Origin: Gillisia mitskevichiae
GTDB taxonomy: Bacteria > Bacteroidota > Bacteroidia > Flavobacteriales > Flavobacteriaceae
Length of the DNA stretch: 64,000 nucleotides
NCBI RefSeq assembly: GCF_003634585.1
Contig: NZ_RBLG01000002.1
Coordinates: forward strand, 558,001 to 622,000
Direction of reading: 5' to 3'
Shown here: one piece after another, positions 25,467 through 33,652 of the stretch
Layout of the letters: every line of letters starts with the position of its first letter
How positions within the stretch are numbered: position 1 is the first letter of the stretch
Translations under genes and position numbers: made by a program
The notes under the pieces: model-generated
What the model was told of the DNA's origin: nothing
Seen by the model: only the letters and a program-made list of their open reading frames with translations
Databases searched by the model: none

Positions 25467-26454
25467 TGATAAAGTATTTTTAGTACTTAAAGGTTTGGCA
25501 ATGGGCGCCGCCAACAAAGTTCCCGGAGTTTCGGGAGGAGTTGTCGCTTTTGTTGCCGGTTTTTACGAAGAATTTATATACTCCCTTCAAAAGATCAATT
25601 TTAAAGCTTTTAAATTGCTTATAAATGGAAGATTTAGAAGCCTCTTCCAATACGTAAACGGAAAATTTCTAGGCCTTCTAATATTAGGGATGGTGATTAG
25701 CTATTTTAGTATATCCCAACTTCTCGACTATTTGATCGTTCATTTTGAACTGTATGTCTGGGCCTCATTTTTTGGAATGATAATAGGTTCCATTTATTAC
25801 ATTAGTAAAGATTTTAAAAGCTGGTCTAATCGCAGTATCACCTTCATGATGATGGGGATCGTTGCAGGAATAGCGATCAGTTTTTTAGAACCAGCCAGAG
25901 AAAATGATAATCTTTGGTTTGTTTTTATATGCGGGATCATAGGTGTTTCCGGAATGACCTTACCAGGACTTTCTGGCTCTTTTATATTGATTCTTCTTGG
26001 TAATTATGTATTACTCCTAGTAGATTCTGTAAATGCATTATTCGACACTATAAAGGATGTGTTGTTAATGGATTTCTCCTTTGTAGATAATTCAGAAAGG
26101 TTACGCTTACTACAAGTACTTGTTGTTTTCTCCTTAGGATCTTTAGCTGGACTTGTTTCACTCTCCCATTTATTAGGATTCGTTCTTAAACGTTATAAAA
26201 AAGAAACTTATTCAGTTATCATCGGATTTATTACTGGCTCTTTAGGTGTAGTCTGGCCTTGGAAAGAGAAGATCTACAAGCTAAATGCCGAAGGTAACTT
26301 TACACTGGATGTACACGGGAATAAGGTCTTGGATAATTATGATAGATATATCCCAACGTTTGCTGTATCAGAAACTTGGTTTGCAATCCTATTTATTTTA
26401 TTCGGTATTTTTATTGTTTTAGGTCTGGGTTGGTATGAAAAAAGAAATAAATAA
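25444..26454 (+). CDS. DUF368 polyprenyl-phosphate transporter-family protein (copy 2)
   Basis: 336 residues. Same architecture as the preceding gene: GAANKVPGVSGGVVAFVAG at the N-terminus, MTLPGLSGSFILILLGNY in the middle, and the C-terminal VIIGFITGSLGVVWPWKEK that matches LTGFIAGSLNKIWPWKEV in copy 1. The two have diverged well outside these signatures, so the duplication is old. The ATG at 25444 lies inside the 3' end of copy 1. aroE follows 2 bases after its stop. Likely acts with copy 1 in undecaprenyl-phosphate recycling; whether each has a separate lipid preference is unknown. Confidence 0.9.
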   Translation: MQQTRTFSDKVFLVLKGLAMGAANKVPGVSGGVVAFVAGFYEEFIYSLQKINFKAFKLLINGRFRSLFQYVNGKFLGLLILGMVISYFSISQLLDYLIVHFELYVWASFFGMIIGSIYYISKDFKSWSNRSITFMMMGIVAGIAISFLEPARENDNLWFVFICGIIGVSGMTLPGLSGSFILILLGNYVLLLVDSVNALFDTIKDVLLMDFSFVDNSERLRLLQVLVVFSLGSLAGLVSLSHLLGFVLKRYKKETYSVIIGFITGSLGVVWPWKEKIYKLNAEGNFTLDVHGNKVLDNYDRYIPTFAVSETWFAILFILFGIFIVLGLGWYEKRNK

Positions 26455-26456
26455 TT

Positions 26457-27194
26457 ATGAAAATTTTTGGCCTAATTGGGAAAAACATAGATTACTCATT
26501 TTCCAGAACCTATTTCAATCAGAAGTTTTCTACGGAAAAAATTGAAGCCACCTATAAAAATTTCGATCTTACAGAAATAACCGAATTTCCAAAACTGCTT
26601 AGGCAAAGTTCCAATATAATTGGATTTAACGTTACAATTCCATACAAGGAAGCTATTATTCCATTTCTAGATGAAGTAGAAGATACAGCCAAAGAAATTG
26701 GAGCTGTTAATACCATAAAAATCAAAGCAGATGGAACTTTAAAAGGTTATAATACAGATTTTTATGGTTTTACTGAAGCTCTTAAACCTTATCTAAAACC
26801 ACATCACACTAAAGCATTAATATTAGGAACTGGCGGTGCTTCTAAGGCAGTTTCCTATGCACTTAGAAAATTAGGTTTAAAAGTGAGTTTTGTTTCTAGG
26901 ACTAAGTCTCCTAATAAGCTCACTTATGAAGAAGTAACTCCTGAAATAATGCAGGAATATAACCTAATTATTAATTGTACCCCACTGGGAACCTTTCCAA
27001 ACATCGAGCAGTTCCCCCCTATTCCCACTCAATCTCTCAGTCCGAAACATCTTGTTTTCGACTTAATTTATAATCCTTCACATACAAAATTGCTGAACCT
27101 TGCGTTAAATCAAAACGCGGAAGTTGCAAATGGACTAGCTATGCTAGAGTTTCAGGCAGAAAAAGCTTGGGAAATCTGGAATCAGGAATTTTAA
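26457..27194 (+). CDS. aroE: Shikimate dehydrogenase
   Basis: 245 residues. Reduces 3-dehydroshikimate to shikimate with NADPH in the chorismate pathway. Visible: the substrate-binding DYSFSRTYFNQKF, NVTIPYKEAIIPFLDE with catalytic Lys, GAVNTIKIKADGTLKGYNTD, the NADP-binding LILGTGGASKAVSYALRKLG, SRTKSPN, and the C-terminal NGLAMLEFQAEKAWEIW. Slightly short, but complete. It begins 2 bases after the second DUF368 gene, suggesting co-transcription. Confidence 0.95.
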   Translation: MKIFGLIGKNIDYSFSRTYFNQKFSTEKIEATYKNFDLTEITEFPKLLRQSSNIIGFNVTIPYKEAIIPFLDEVEDTAKEIGAVNTIKIKADGTLKGYNTDFYGFTEALKPYLKPHHTKALILGTGGASKAVSYALRKLGLKVSFVSRTKSPNKLTYEEVTPEIMQEYNLIINCTPLGTFPNIEQFPPIPTQSLSPKHLVFDLIYNPSHTKLLNLALNQNAEVANGLAMLEFQAEKAWEIWNQEF

Positions 27195-27232
27195 CAGATC
27201 TATGCTTATAGACCATAAAATGATATAAAACC

Positions 27233-27263
27233 TTGTTAGGTTTTTACGGAGTTGTTATCTTTC
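27233..27263 (+). promoter_or_regulatory. Candidate promoter of the DUF349 gene
   Basis: TTG at 27233-27235, a 20-base spacer, then TATCTTTC at 27256-27263 (one mismatch to TAnnTTTG). Predicted start near 27270, about 32 nt before the ATG at 27302. Confidence 0.4.
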
Positions 27264-27301
27264 AGCAATTAATATTTTGAAGAACCTTAACATTGAAAGA
27301 T

Positions 27302-29428
27302 ATGTCTCAGCAAGAAAATGAAAAAATGAAGAATGACGACCTCCCGAAAGAAAATTTAAACACTACTGAAAAAAGTGCTTCTACAAATGAAGAAACTGTT
27401 TCAGAACAAATTAAGGAGAGCGATGGGAATGAATCCAAGGAAAATTCATTTTCTGATTCAAAAAAATCCGAAGAAACGATTTCTGAAAAAGAAAAATACG
27501 AATTGGAGCATGCCATGGTAGATGAAAGTAAATCGCCCGGTAGATCTTCCGAAATCGAAGAAAAACAACACGAACTAAGTAAAGATCAAGATCTGGAAGA
27601 TGAAGAAGAGGAAACTCCTGCATCTACAGAAAAGAAAAGTGTTCAATCTGAATTTGAAGATTCTGTAGCAGAAGATAGTGAAGATGAAACAGCTACAGAA
27701 CGTCATGGAATAGAAAAGAAGGATTTTCATTCCATGACCAAGGAAGCCTTAGTAAAAGAATTGGAAAGACTTATCATGTCTGAAAAAATTCAAGCTATTA
27801 AGGAACATGTTGAAGAAATTAAAGCAGAATTCAATGCTAAGTTCGATGAAGAATTAGAAGAGAAAAAAGAAGAGTTTCTTGCCGATGGTGGAAATATAAT
27901 AGATTTCCATTACTCTACTCCAATAAAAAAAGAATTCAATTCTATCTATTTTGATTATAAAGAAAAGAGAAATAAATATTACCAACAACTTAAGCAGGAT
28001 CTAAACAAGAACCTGAACTTAAGATTGGAGATAATTGAGGAATTAAAAGGTCTTCTAAGTGTAGAAGAAAATATAAATACCACCTACAAACACTTCAAGG
28101 AATTACAGGATAAATGGCGAACAGCGGGGGCAATTCCAAGAGATAAATACAATACCGTTTGGAACACTTACCACCACCATGTTGAGAATTTCTATGATTT
28201 CCTTCATCTCAATAGGGATTTTAGAGATATGGATTTCAAACATAATCTAGAACAAAAATTAAAGATCATAGATCGTGCGGAAGAACTAACTCTTGAGTCT
28301 GATACTAATCGTGCATTTAGAGAATTACAGATGCTCCACAAAATGTGGAAAGAAGAATTGGGCCCTGTTGCAAAAGAATTTAGAGACGATATTTGGGAAC
28401 GATTTAGTGCAGCTACCCATAAAATCCATAATCTAAGACAGTCGTATTATGATGATCTAGAAAAAGGTTTCGAAAAGAATCTTGAAGCTAAACAAGAGAT
28501 CATAGAAAAGTTAAAGACCATTGCCGAGACAGAATTTAGCTCGCATAACCAATGGCAGCAAAAAATTAAAGAATTAGAAGTTTTAAGACAGTCATTTTTT
28601 GATGCTGGAAAAGTTCCTAGAGAAAAGAACGAAGCTACTTGGAGCGCTTTTAAACAAGTGGTTAGACAATTTAATCGCAATAAGAATGCCTATTATAAAT
28701 CCTTGAAAAAGGAGCAATATGACAATCTTAACAAGAAAAAAGAGCTGATTCAGATCGCTGAAGATAATAAGGATAATGAAGATCTTAAAGCGACCATGCC
28801 TTTAATGAAAAAGATACAAACCGACTGGAAAAAGGTGGGTCACGTACCAAGAAAAGATAGTGATAAGGTATGGAAACAATTTAAGGCTGCATGTAATCAT
28901 TTTTTCGACCGACTTCATAAAGCTAGTAATGAAGAAAATGAGGAGGAAACAAAAGCTTTCGATCAGAAAAAAGAATTGTTAGATTCTTTAAAGGCAATGG
29001 AATTTGAAGGGGATAAAAAGAAAGATCTTCCTAAAATAAAATCGGCTATAGAGGAATGGAAGAATATTGGAAAAGTACCTTACAATAAGCGATTTATTGA
29101 AGGAAAATTCAATAAAGTTCTGGATCAATTATTCTCTAAACTGGATGTAGATCACACCAAGGCGGAGATGATGAAGTATGAAAATAAAATTCAGGCTATA
29201 AATGATGCAGATGACGATAAAAAACTTCGAAATGAGCATTATTTCTTGAGCAAGAAAGTAGATGAAACCAAAGCAGAAATTCGTCAATTGGAGAATAATT
29301 TACTGTTCTTTTCTAATGTAGACGATGATAATCCTTTAGTACAATCTGTTCATAAAAATATTGCAGATCAAAAAGAGCAATTAATTATCTGGAAAGAGAA
29401 ATTACAAAAAGTGAAGTCTTTATACTAG
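27302..29428 (+). CDS. DUF349 repeat protein
   Basis: 708 residues from the ATG at 27302. Residues 1 to about 140 are a very acidic, serine-rich, low-complexity segment that is probably disordered. Residues about 150-690 are helical, with roughly six DUF349 repeats recognised by a tryptophan/lysine pattern: ELQDKWRTAGAIPRDKYNTV, LHKMWKEELGPVAKEFRDDI, LRQSFFDAGKVPREKNEATW, IQTDWKKVGHVPRKDSDKVW and IEEWKNIGKVPYNKRFIEGK. The repeats likely form coiled-coil or helical-bundle units. The function of DUF349 proteins is poorly known; a cytoplasmic scaffold or nucleic-acid-binding role is only inference. Followed by a strong terminator. Confidence 0.9.
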   Translation: MSQQENEKMKNDDLPKENLNTTEKSASTNEETVSEQIKESDGNESKENSFSDSKKSEETISEKEKYELEHAMVDESKSPGRSSEIEEKQHELSKDQDLEDEEEETPASTEKKSVQSEFEDSVAEDSEDETATERHGIEKKDFHSMTKEALVKELERLIMSEKIQAIKEHVEEIKAEFNAKFDEELEEKKEEFLADGGNIIDFHYSTPIKKEFNSIYFDYKEKRNKYYQQLKQDLNKNLNLRLEIIEELKGLLSVEENINTTYKHFKELQDKWRTAGAIPRDKYNTVWNTYHHHVENFYDFLHLNRDFRDMDFKHNLEQKLKIIDRAEELTLESDTNRAFRELQMLHKMWKEELGPVAKEFRDDIWERFSAATHKIHNLRQSYYDDLEKGFEKNLEAKQEIIEKLKTIAETEFSSHNQWQQKIKELEVLRQSFFDAGKVPREKNEATWSAFKQVVRQFNRNKNAYYKSLKKEQYDNLNKKKELIQIAEDNKDNEDLKATMPLMKKIQTDWKKVGHVPRKDSDKVWKQFKAACNHFFDRLHKASNEENEEETKAFDQKKELLDSLKAMEFEGDKKKDLPKIKSAIEEWKNIGKVPYNKRFIEGKFNKVLDQLFSKLDVDHTKAEMMKYENKIQAINDADDDKKLRNEHYFLSKKVDETKAEIRQLENNLLFFSNVDDDNPLVQSVHKNIADQKEQLIIWKEKLQKVKSLY

Positions 29429-29460
29429 AAAAAACAAACAGTTCATTTAAAATTATAACT

Positions 29461-29497
29461 ACCCTCCTCTTGAAATAAATTCATGAGGAGGGTTTTT
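29461..29497 (+). terminator. Terminator after the DUF349 gene
   Basis: Stem ACCCTCCTC-T-TGAA (29461-29474) with TTCA-T-GAGGAGGGT (29480-29493), one T/T mismatch, a 5-base loop, then TTTT. Confidence 0.88.
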
Positions 29498-29662
29498 AAT
29501 TATAGCATAAAAAAACACCTAATGATTTTTTAGAAAATTTTTGAGGATAATTCTAAATTAAATAATTGATTGGTTTAAATCAATTATTTAGCGCTTCACT
29601 TCTTTTCTTGGAATTGTTTCACTTAAAATACTTCTCTTTGAGGGAACTTCAATATTTATAAT

Positions 29663-30232
29663 ATGCTGAAATTATCCATATTTATTGCATCTTTCATTTT
29701 TAGCCTAACATCCTACGCACAATATAATTATGAGGTTTCTAATGAAAATCCATTCGGTTTACCCAATCCAGATGCCCCAGCAGAGATTAAAGATTTCGAA
29801 TCTATGATAGGGGAATGTAGTTGCATCTCCACATCAAGAGCTCCAGATGGGACTTGGAAAGATCCTGTTAAAATGACTTGGCGATTTAAATACATTATGA
29901 ATGGTTATGCTGTACAAGATGAAACGCTAAAAGAAGATGGCGCTCACTCGGGAAGTATTAGACAATTTCATGAAGATGAAAATAAATGGTTTGTACATTA
30001 CTACTCTTCTGCAACTCCCTCAAAAGCCTTATCTATCTGGGAAGGTGGAAAAGAAAACGGGAAAATTGTATTGTCCCGTGATCAAAAAGCTCCGAATGGA
30101 GTGGATGGTTTTTTTAGGTTAACATTCTACGACATGGACAATTTTGGCTATAAATGGATTGGAGAATGGGTGGATAAAACCAAAACCACCATTTATCCTA
30201 CTTGGAAAATTGAATGTCTTAAAAATAATTGA
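29663..30232 (+). CDS. Small secreted protein, DUF1579-like fold suspected
   Basis: 189 residues with a Sec signal peptide (hydrophobic residues 4-17, cleavage after SYA). The mature part has a paired-cysteine segment (MIGECSCISTSRAPDGTW) and beta-rich stretches with aromatic patterning (KMTWRFKYIMNGYAVQDE, GSIRQFHEDENKWFVHYY, GYKWIGEWVDKTKTTIY). The layout (WRF-x-M-NG-x-A-V-Q-D-E) resembles DUF1579-like or lipocalin-type proteins that carry a small ligand, but I cannot name the family with certainty. It is convergent with mazG, with 37 bases between stop codons. Function not inferred. Confidence 0.75.
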   Translation: MLKLSIFIASFIFSLTSYAQYNYEVSNENPFGLPNPDAPAEIKDFESMIGECSCISTSRAPDGTWKDPVKMTWRFKYIMNGYAVQDETLKEDGAHSGSIRQFHEDENKWFVHYYSSATPSKALSIWEGGKENGKIVLSRDQKAPNGVDGFFRLTFYDMDNFGYKWIGEWVDKTKTTIYPTWKIECLKNN

Positions 30233-30269
30233 GATAGAAATTTAGGCAAACAATTCATTGAACTCTTAA

Positions 30270-31043
30270 CTACAATGCCTTAGCTTCTTCCCAAAAAATA
30301 TCCATTTCTGCTAAACTCATATCACTTAAGGGAGTTTTTCTTTCATCGGCTTTACTTTCCAGATATTGAAACCGCTTAATAAACTTCTTATTGGTGCGTT
30401 CCAAGGCCGTTTCTGGATTAATATTGAGAAATCTGGCATAGTTGATCATAGAGAACAGAACATCTCCAAATTCAGCCTCCATTTTATCCTTATCGTCTAC
30501 ATCTACCTCATGCTGCAGTTCTTCTAATTCTTCTTTTAATTTTTCAAAAACTTGTTGTGGCTCTTCCCAATCGAATCCTACACCTGCAACCTTTTCCTGA
30601 ATTCTACTCGCCTTAACCAGTGAAGGCAAGGAAACAGGAACTCCTTCCAAAACACTTTTTTTACCCTCTTTTAGTTTTAGTTTTTCCCAATTCTGTTTTA
30701 CTTCTTCCTCATTTGCAACTTTCACGTCTCCATAAATATGAGGATGACGATCTATAAGTTTATCGCAAATACTATTGGCAACATCGGCAATATCAAACTG
30801 GCTTTTCTCACTTCCTATTTTTGCATAAAATACAATATGAAGCAAAATATCACCCAACTCTTTTTTTATCTCTTCAGAATCTTCATCAAGTATAGCATCG
30901 CCCAATTCGTAGATCTCCTCAATGGTAAGATGTCGCAGAGATTCCATAGTTTGCTTCTTATCCCAAGGACATTCTGCCCGAAGCTCATCCATAATGGTCA
31001 AAAGTCTATCTATTGCTTTTAATTGATCTTGTCTAGTATTCAT
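30270..31043 (-). CDS. mazG: Nucleoside triphosphate pyrophosphohydrolase MazG
   Basis: 257 residues with two tandem MazG all-alpha NTP-pyrophosphatase domains. The N-terminal repeat has PWDKKQTMESLRHLTIEEIY and EIKKELGDILLHIVFYAKIG (EExxE...ExxD metal motif). The C-terminal repeat has FEKLKEELEELQHEVD and KMEAEFGDVLFSMINYARFL. It hydrolyses (d)NTPs to NMP and pyrophosphate, cleaning the pool of damaged nucleotides and, in some bacteria, tempering (p)ppGpp. Length matches E. coli MazG. Start at 31043 matches the family. It has its own transcription unit: a terminator of the DUF5606 operon lies just upstream. Confidence 0.95.
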   Translation of the reverse strand: MNTRQDQLKAIDRLLTIMDELRAECPWDKKQTMESLRHLTIEEIYELGDAILDEDSEEIKKELGDILLHIVFYAKIGSEKSQFDIADVANSICDKLIDRHPHIYGDVKVANEEEVKQNWEKLKLKEGKKSVLEGVPVSLPSLVKASRIQEKVAGVGFDWEEPQQVFEKLKEELEELQHEVDVDDKDKMEAEFGDVLFSMINYARFLNINPETALERTNKKFIKRFQYLESKADERKTPLSDMSLAEMDIFWEEAKAL

Positions 31044-31114
31044 GATGCTGCTTTTTGTAAAAATACGATTGTGTATTTATTTCTGAATATTAATATCTCA
31101 ATAAATGACATAAA

Positions 31115-31145
31115 AAAGCAGTCTTAAATTACTTAAGACTGCTTT
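31115..31145 (-). terminator. Terminator of the ruvX-def-DUF5606 operon
   Basis: Perfect 13-base stem: AAAGCAGTCTTAA (31115-31127) and TTAAGACTGCTTT (31133-31145), with a 5-base loop. Read on the minus strand it is followed by a run of T, just after the DUF5606 stop at 31168. Confidence 0.88.
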
Positions 31146-31167
31146 ATATAATATTGATCCTAAACTT

Positions 31168-31623
31168 TTATTCTTCCTCTTCTGAAGTAGATTTCTCTTC
31201 GGATGTGGTTTTTGCTTCGGCTTTAGCTTTATCTTCAACAGAAAAATCTGTAAAACCATTATTCACCAATAAATTATACCATTGTATCACTTTTTTAATG
31301 TCGCTTTGGTAAACCCGCTCTGCATCGTAATCTGGTAAAACCTCAGAAAAATAAGCCTCTAGTTCTTTCTTTGAAGATTTTGCGCTTATTGCTTCTTTCC
31401 CATCCTCCTTATCAAACATTTTTTGAAAAATTGTACCTAAAGGAACTTCTTCAGAATATGTATAGATAGCGATCTCACTTAGTAAGCTTACGTTATGACG
31501 CACATTCACAGCGATCTTCTTCTGATCTATAATAGATTTAGCTATAAAACCACCTCTTGTTTGTGCTGATAACTCATATAATCCCGGTTTTCCGGAAATC
31601 GATAAAATTTTTTCTAAACCCAT
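31168..31623 (-). CDS. DUF5606 domain protein
   Basis: 151 residues. The conserved Bacteroidetes DUF5606 core covers about residues 1-125: LEKILSISGKPGLYELSAQT, GGFIAKSIIDQKKIAVNVRH, NVSLLSEIAIYTYSEEVPLG, and KKVIQWYNLLVNNGFTDF. The first part resembles a small SH3-like beta barrel. The last 25 residues are a low-complexity Lys/Glu/Ser/Thr tail. It is cytoplasmic, with no signal peptide. The gene is the last of the ruvX-def-DUF5606 operon, 58 bases after peptide deformylase, suggesting a link to translation or nucleic-acid metabolism, but no function is established to my knowledge. Confidence 0.88.
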   Translation of the reverse strand: MGLEKILSISGKPGLYELSAQTRGGFIAKSIIDQKKIAVNVRHNVSLLSEIAIYTYSEEVPLGTIFQKMFDKEDGKEAISAKSSKKELEAYFSEVLPDYDAERVYQSDIKKVIQWYNLLVNNGFTDFSVEDKAKAEAKTTSEEKSTSEEEE

Positions 31624-31681
31624 ATTGTATTATAAATTTTGGCTGACAAATATCACATCTCTGCTATTAATATCAAAAGGA

Positions 31682-32272
31682 TTAACGTCCTTTTTTCATG
31701 AGTGGAAAACGCATTCTATAATCGGCATGCACTTTCCCTTTGGAGATGTTACTCAATTTTCCTTTAATTAAACGTTTTTTTAGACTGGATAGCTTGTCTG
31801 TAAACAAGATCCCTTCAATATGATCATATTCATGTTGAATAACCCTTGCTCCTATTCCATCAAATGTTTTTGTATGAGATTTAAAATTCTCATCCAAATA
31901 TTCTATAGTAATCGTCGGTTTTCTAAAAACATCTTCTCTAACATCTGGGATGCTTAAGCAACCTTCGTTAAAAGCCCATTCTTCCCCTTCTTCAGCAATA
32001 ATTTTTGGATTTATAAAAACCATTTTCATTTCTGCAAGTTGTGCATTTTCCTCTTCGCTAACATTTTCGTCATCTGCAAATGGCGAAGCATCAATAATGA
32101 ACAAACGGATAGCTCTTCCTACCTGTGGTGCTGCCAAACCAACTCCTGATGCTTCATACATGGTTTCCCACATATTAGCAATAAACTCTTTTAATTTTGG
32201 ATAATCTTCCGAGATCTCAATTCCCTTCTTCCTTAACACAGGATCTCCGTAGGCTACAATGGGTAAAATCAT
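31682..32272 (-). CDS. def: Peptide deformylase
   Basis: 196 residues. Removes the formyl group from the N-terminal Met of nascent proteins, using Fe(II) or Zn(II). All three motifs are present: GVGLAAPQVG (motif 1), EGCLSIPDVR (motif 2, Cys metal ligand) and VIQHEYDHIEGILFTD (motif 3, HExxH with two His ligands). An insert (ASPFADDENVSEEENAQ) between motifs 1 and 2 is typical of Bacteroidetes enzymes. It lies 35 bases after ruvX and precedes the DUF5606 gene in the same operon. Confidence 0.97.
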   Translation of the reverse strand: MILPIVAYGDPVLRKKGIEISEDYPKLKEFIANMWETMYEASGVGLAAPQVGRAIRLFIIDASPFADDENVSEEENAQLAEMKMVFINPKIIAEEGEEWAFNEGCLSIPDVREDVFRKPTITIEYLDENFKSHTKTFDGIGARVIQHEYDHIEGILFTDKLSSLKKRLIKGKLSNISKGKVHADYRMRFPLMKKGR

Positions 32273-32307
32273 TTTAAATAAAATATTGAAAGTTTGATAT
32301 TAAATTT

Positions 32308-32715
32308 TTAAGAATATAAATAAGATTGTAAAATTATAGTCGCACTTATTTCATCTACTAAAGCTTTATTCTGACGTTTTTTCTTTTTTAATCCGCTATC
32401 TATCATGGTTTTAACGGCCATTTTAGATGTAAAGCGTTCATCTACTCTTTTTAACTGCATCACCGGAAACTTCACAGTGAATTTTTTTATGAATTCTGAA
32501 ATGGCAACCTCACTTTGTGAAGCAGAATTATCCATTTGCTTAGGTTCACCAACAAGAACTAGCTCCACATTTTCTGAAACGAAATATGATTCCAAAAATT
32601 TCATTAACTCTCTAGTGTCAACCGTAGTAAGACCTGAAGCTATAATTTGCATCTCATCCGAAACTGCAATACCAGTACGTCTAGTACCATAATCCAAGGC
32701 CAAAATTCTTGCCAT
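32308..32715 (-). CDS. ruvX: Putative pre-16S rRNA nuclease / Holliday junction resolvase-like RuvX (YqgF)
   Basis: 135 residues, RNase H-like fold. Visible: the first acidic catalytic motif RILALDYGTRRTGIAVSD (Asp8), VELVLVGEPKQMDNSASQSE, LKRVDERFTSKMAVKTMIDS and the final DEISATIILQSYL acidic residue. YqgF family members process the 5' end of 16S rRNA in E. coli; a Holliday-junction role was earlier proposed from homology. Length is typical. It leads the operon ruvX-def-DUF5606, and its promoter lies back to back with that of dapD. Confidence 0.95.
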   Translation of the reverse strand: MARILALDYGTRRTGIAVSDEMQIIASGLTTVDTRELMKFLESYFVSENVELVLVGEPKQMDNSASQSEVAISEFIKKFTVKFPVMQLKRVDERFTSKMAVKTMIDSGLKKKKRQNKALVDEISATIILQSYLYS

Positions 32716-32728
32716 AGTAAATTTTAGG

Positions 32729-32760
32729 CAAAGGTAAGGTTTATATCCCTATGCATCCAA
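32729..32760 (-). promoter_or_regulatory. Promoter of ruvX-def-DUF5606
   Basis: On the minus strand, TTG (32760-32758), a 21-base spacer, then TACCTTTG (32736-32729), an exact -7 match. Predicted start near 32723, about 8 nt before the ATG at 32715. Confidence 0.5.
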
Positions 32761-32778
32761 AAATTGGAGTGAAGCAGT

Positions 32779-32786
32779 TATATTTG
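32779..32786 (+). promoter_or_regulatory. -7 element of dapD
   Basis: TATATTTG, an exact TAnnTTTG match. Predicted start near 32793, about 10 nt before the ATG at 32803. No good -33 TTG is in register. It lies beside the divergent ruvX promoter. Confidence 0.45.
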
Positions 32787-32802
32787 TTGAAAATTATATA
32801 CC

Positions 32803-33618
32803 ATGCAGTTATTAGAAACTCAAATATCAGAGGCCTGGGAAAACAGGGAATTACTAAAAGAAGAATCTACAATAAATGCCATTAGAAAGGTCATCAATCT
32901 TTTGGATGAAGGAGAATTAAGAGTTGCTGAACCTACAGCAAAGGGTTGGCAGGTTAACGAGTGGGTTAAAAAAGCGGTTGTGCTTTATTTCCCTATTCAA
33001 AAAATGGAAACTTTAGAAGCAGGGATTTTTGAATATCACGATAAAATGCCTCTTAAAAGAGGATATAAGGAAAAAGGGATTCGTGTGGTACCAAATGCAG
33101 TGGCCAGACATGGAGCTTATATTTCTAGCGGGGTGATCTTAATGCCTAGTTATGTAAATATAGGGGCATATGTAGACGAAGGCACCATGGTAGATACATG
33201 GGCAACTGTAGGTAGTTGTGCACAAATAGGTAAACATGTTCATTTAAGTGGTGGAGTTGGAATTGGTGGAGTTCTTGAACCTCTACAAGCAGCGCCAGTT
33301 ATTATTGAAGACAATGCCTTCATAGGTTCACGTTGTATAGTTGTAGAAGGAATCCGCGTGGAAAAAGAAGCTGTTTTAGGAGCTAATGTAGTTCTTACCG
33401 GCTCCACAAAGATCATCGATGTTACTGGGGCAGAACCTAAAGAATATAAAGGATACATACCTGCAAGATCTGTTGTGATTCCGGGAAGTTATACGAAGAA
33501 ATTTCCTGCGGGAGAATTCCAGGTTCCATGTGCTTTAATAATTGGGCAGCGAAAAGAGAGCACCAACAAAAAGACTTCTTTAAATGATGCTTTGAGAGAA
33601 TACAATGTGGCTGTTTAG
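32803..33618 (+). CDS. dapD: 2,3,4,5-tetrahydropyridine-2,6-dicarboxylate N-succinyltransferase
   Basis: 271 residues. Transfers succinyl from succinyl-CoA to tetrahydrodipicolinate in the lysine/meso-diaminopimelate pathway. The N-terminal helical domain contains VNEWVKKAVVLYFPIQKME. The C-terminal left-handed beta-helix has hexapeptide repeats (VIVPNAVARHGAYISSGVIL-like segment at about 100-120, then INIGAYVDEGTMVDTWATVG type repeats), with GGVGIGGVLEPLQAAPVIIE and EDNAFIGSRCIVVEGI. Length matches E. coli DapD. It is followed 34 bases later by the GT9 gene of the glycan block, so it may lead that transcript. Confidence 0.96.
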   Translation: MQLLETQISEAWENRELLKEESTINAIRKVINLLDEGELRVAEPTAKGWQVNEWVKKAVVLYFPIQKMETLEAGIFEYHDKMPLKRGYKEKGIRVVPNAVARHGAYISSGVILMPSYVNIGAYVDEGTMVDTWATVGSCAQIGKHVHLSGGVGIGGVLEPLQAAPVIIEDNAFIGSRCIVVEGIRVEKEAVLGANVVLTGSTKIIDVTGAEPKEYKGYIPARSVVIPGSYTKKFPAGEFQVPCALIIGQRKESTNKKTSLNDALREYNVAV

Positions 33619-33652
33619 TTAAAGGCATTTTACAATAAAAAATGATTGCGCA

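Noticed and set aside
27293-27301. TTG start for the DUF349 gene (and similarly TTG at 24513, 10229 and 63849)
   Set aside because: An ATG lies 6-9 bases further on in each case, and promoter spacing or family N-termini fit the ATG better.
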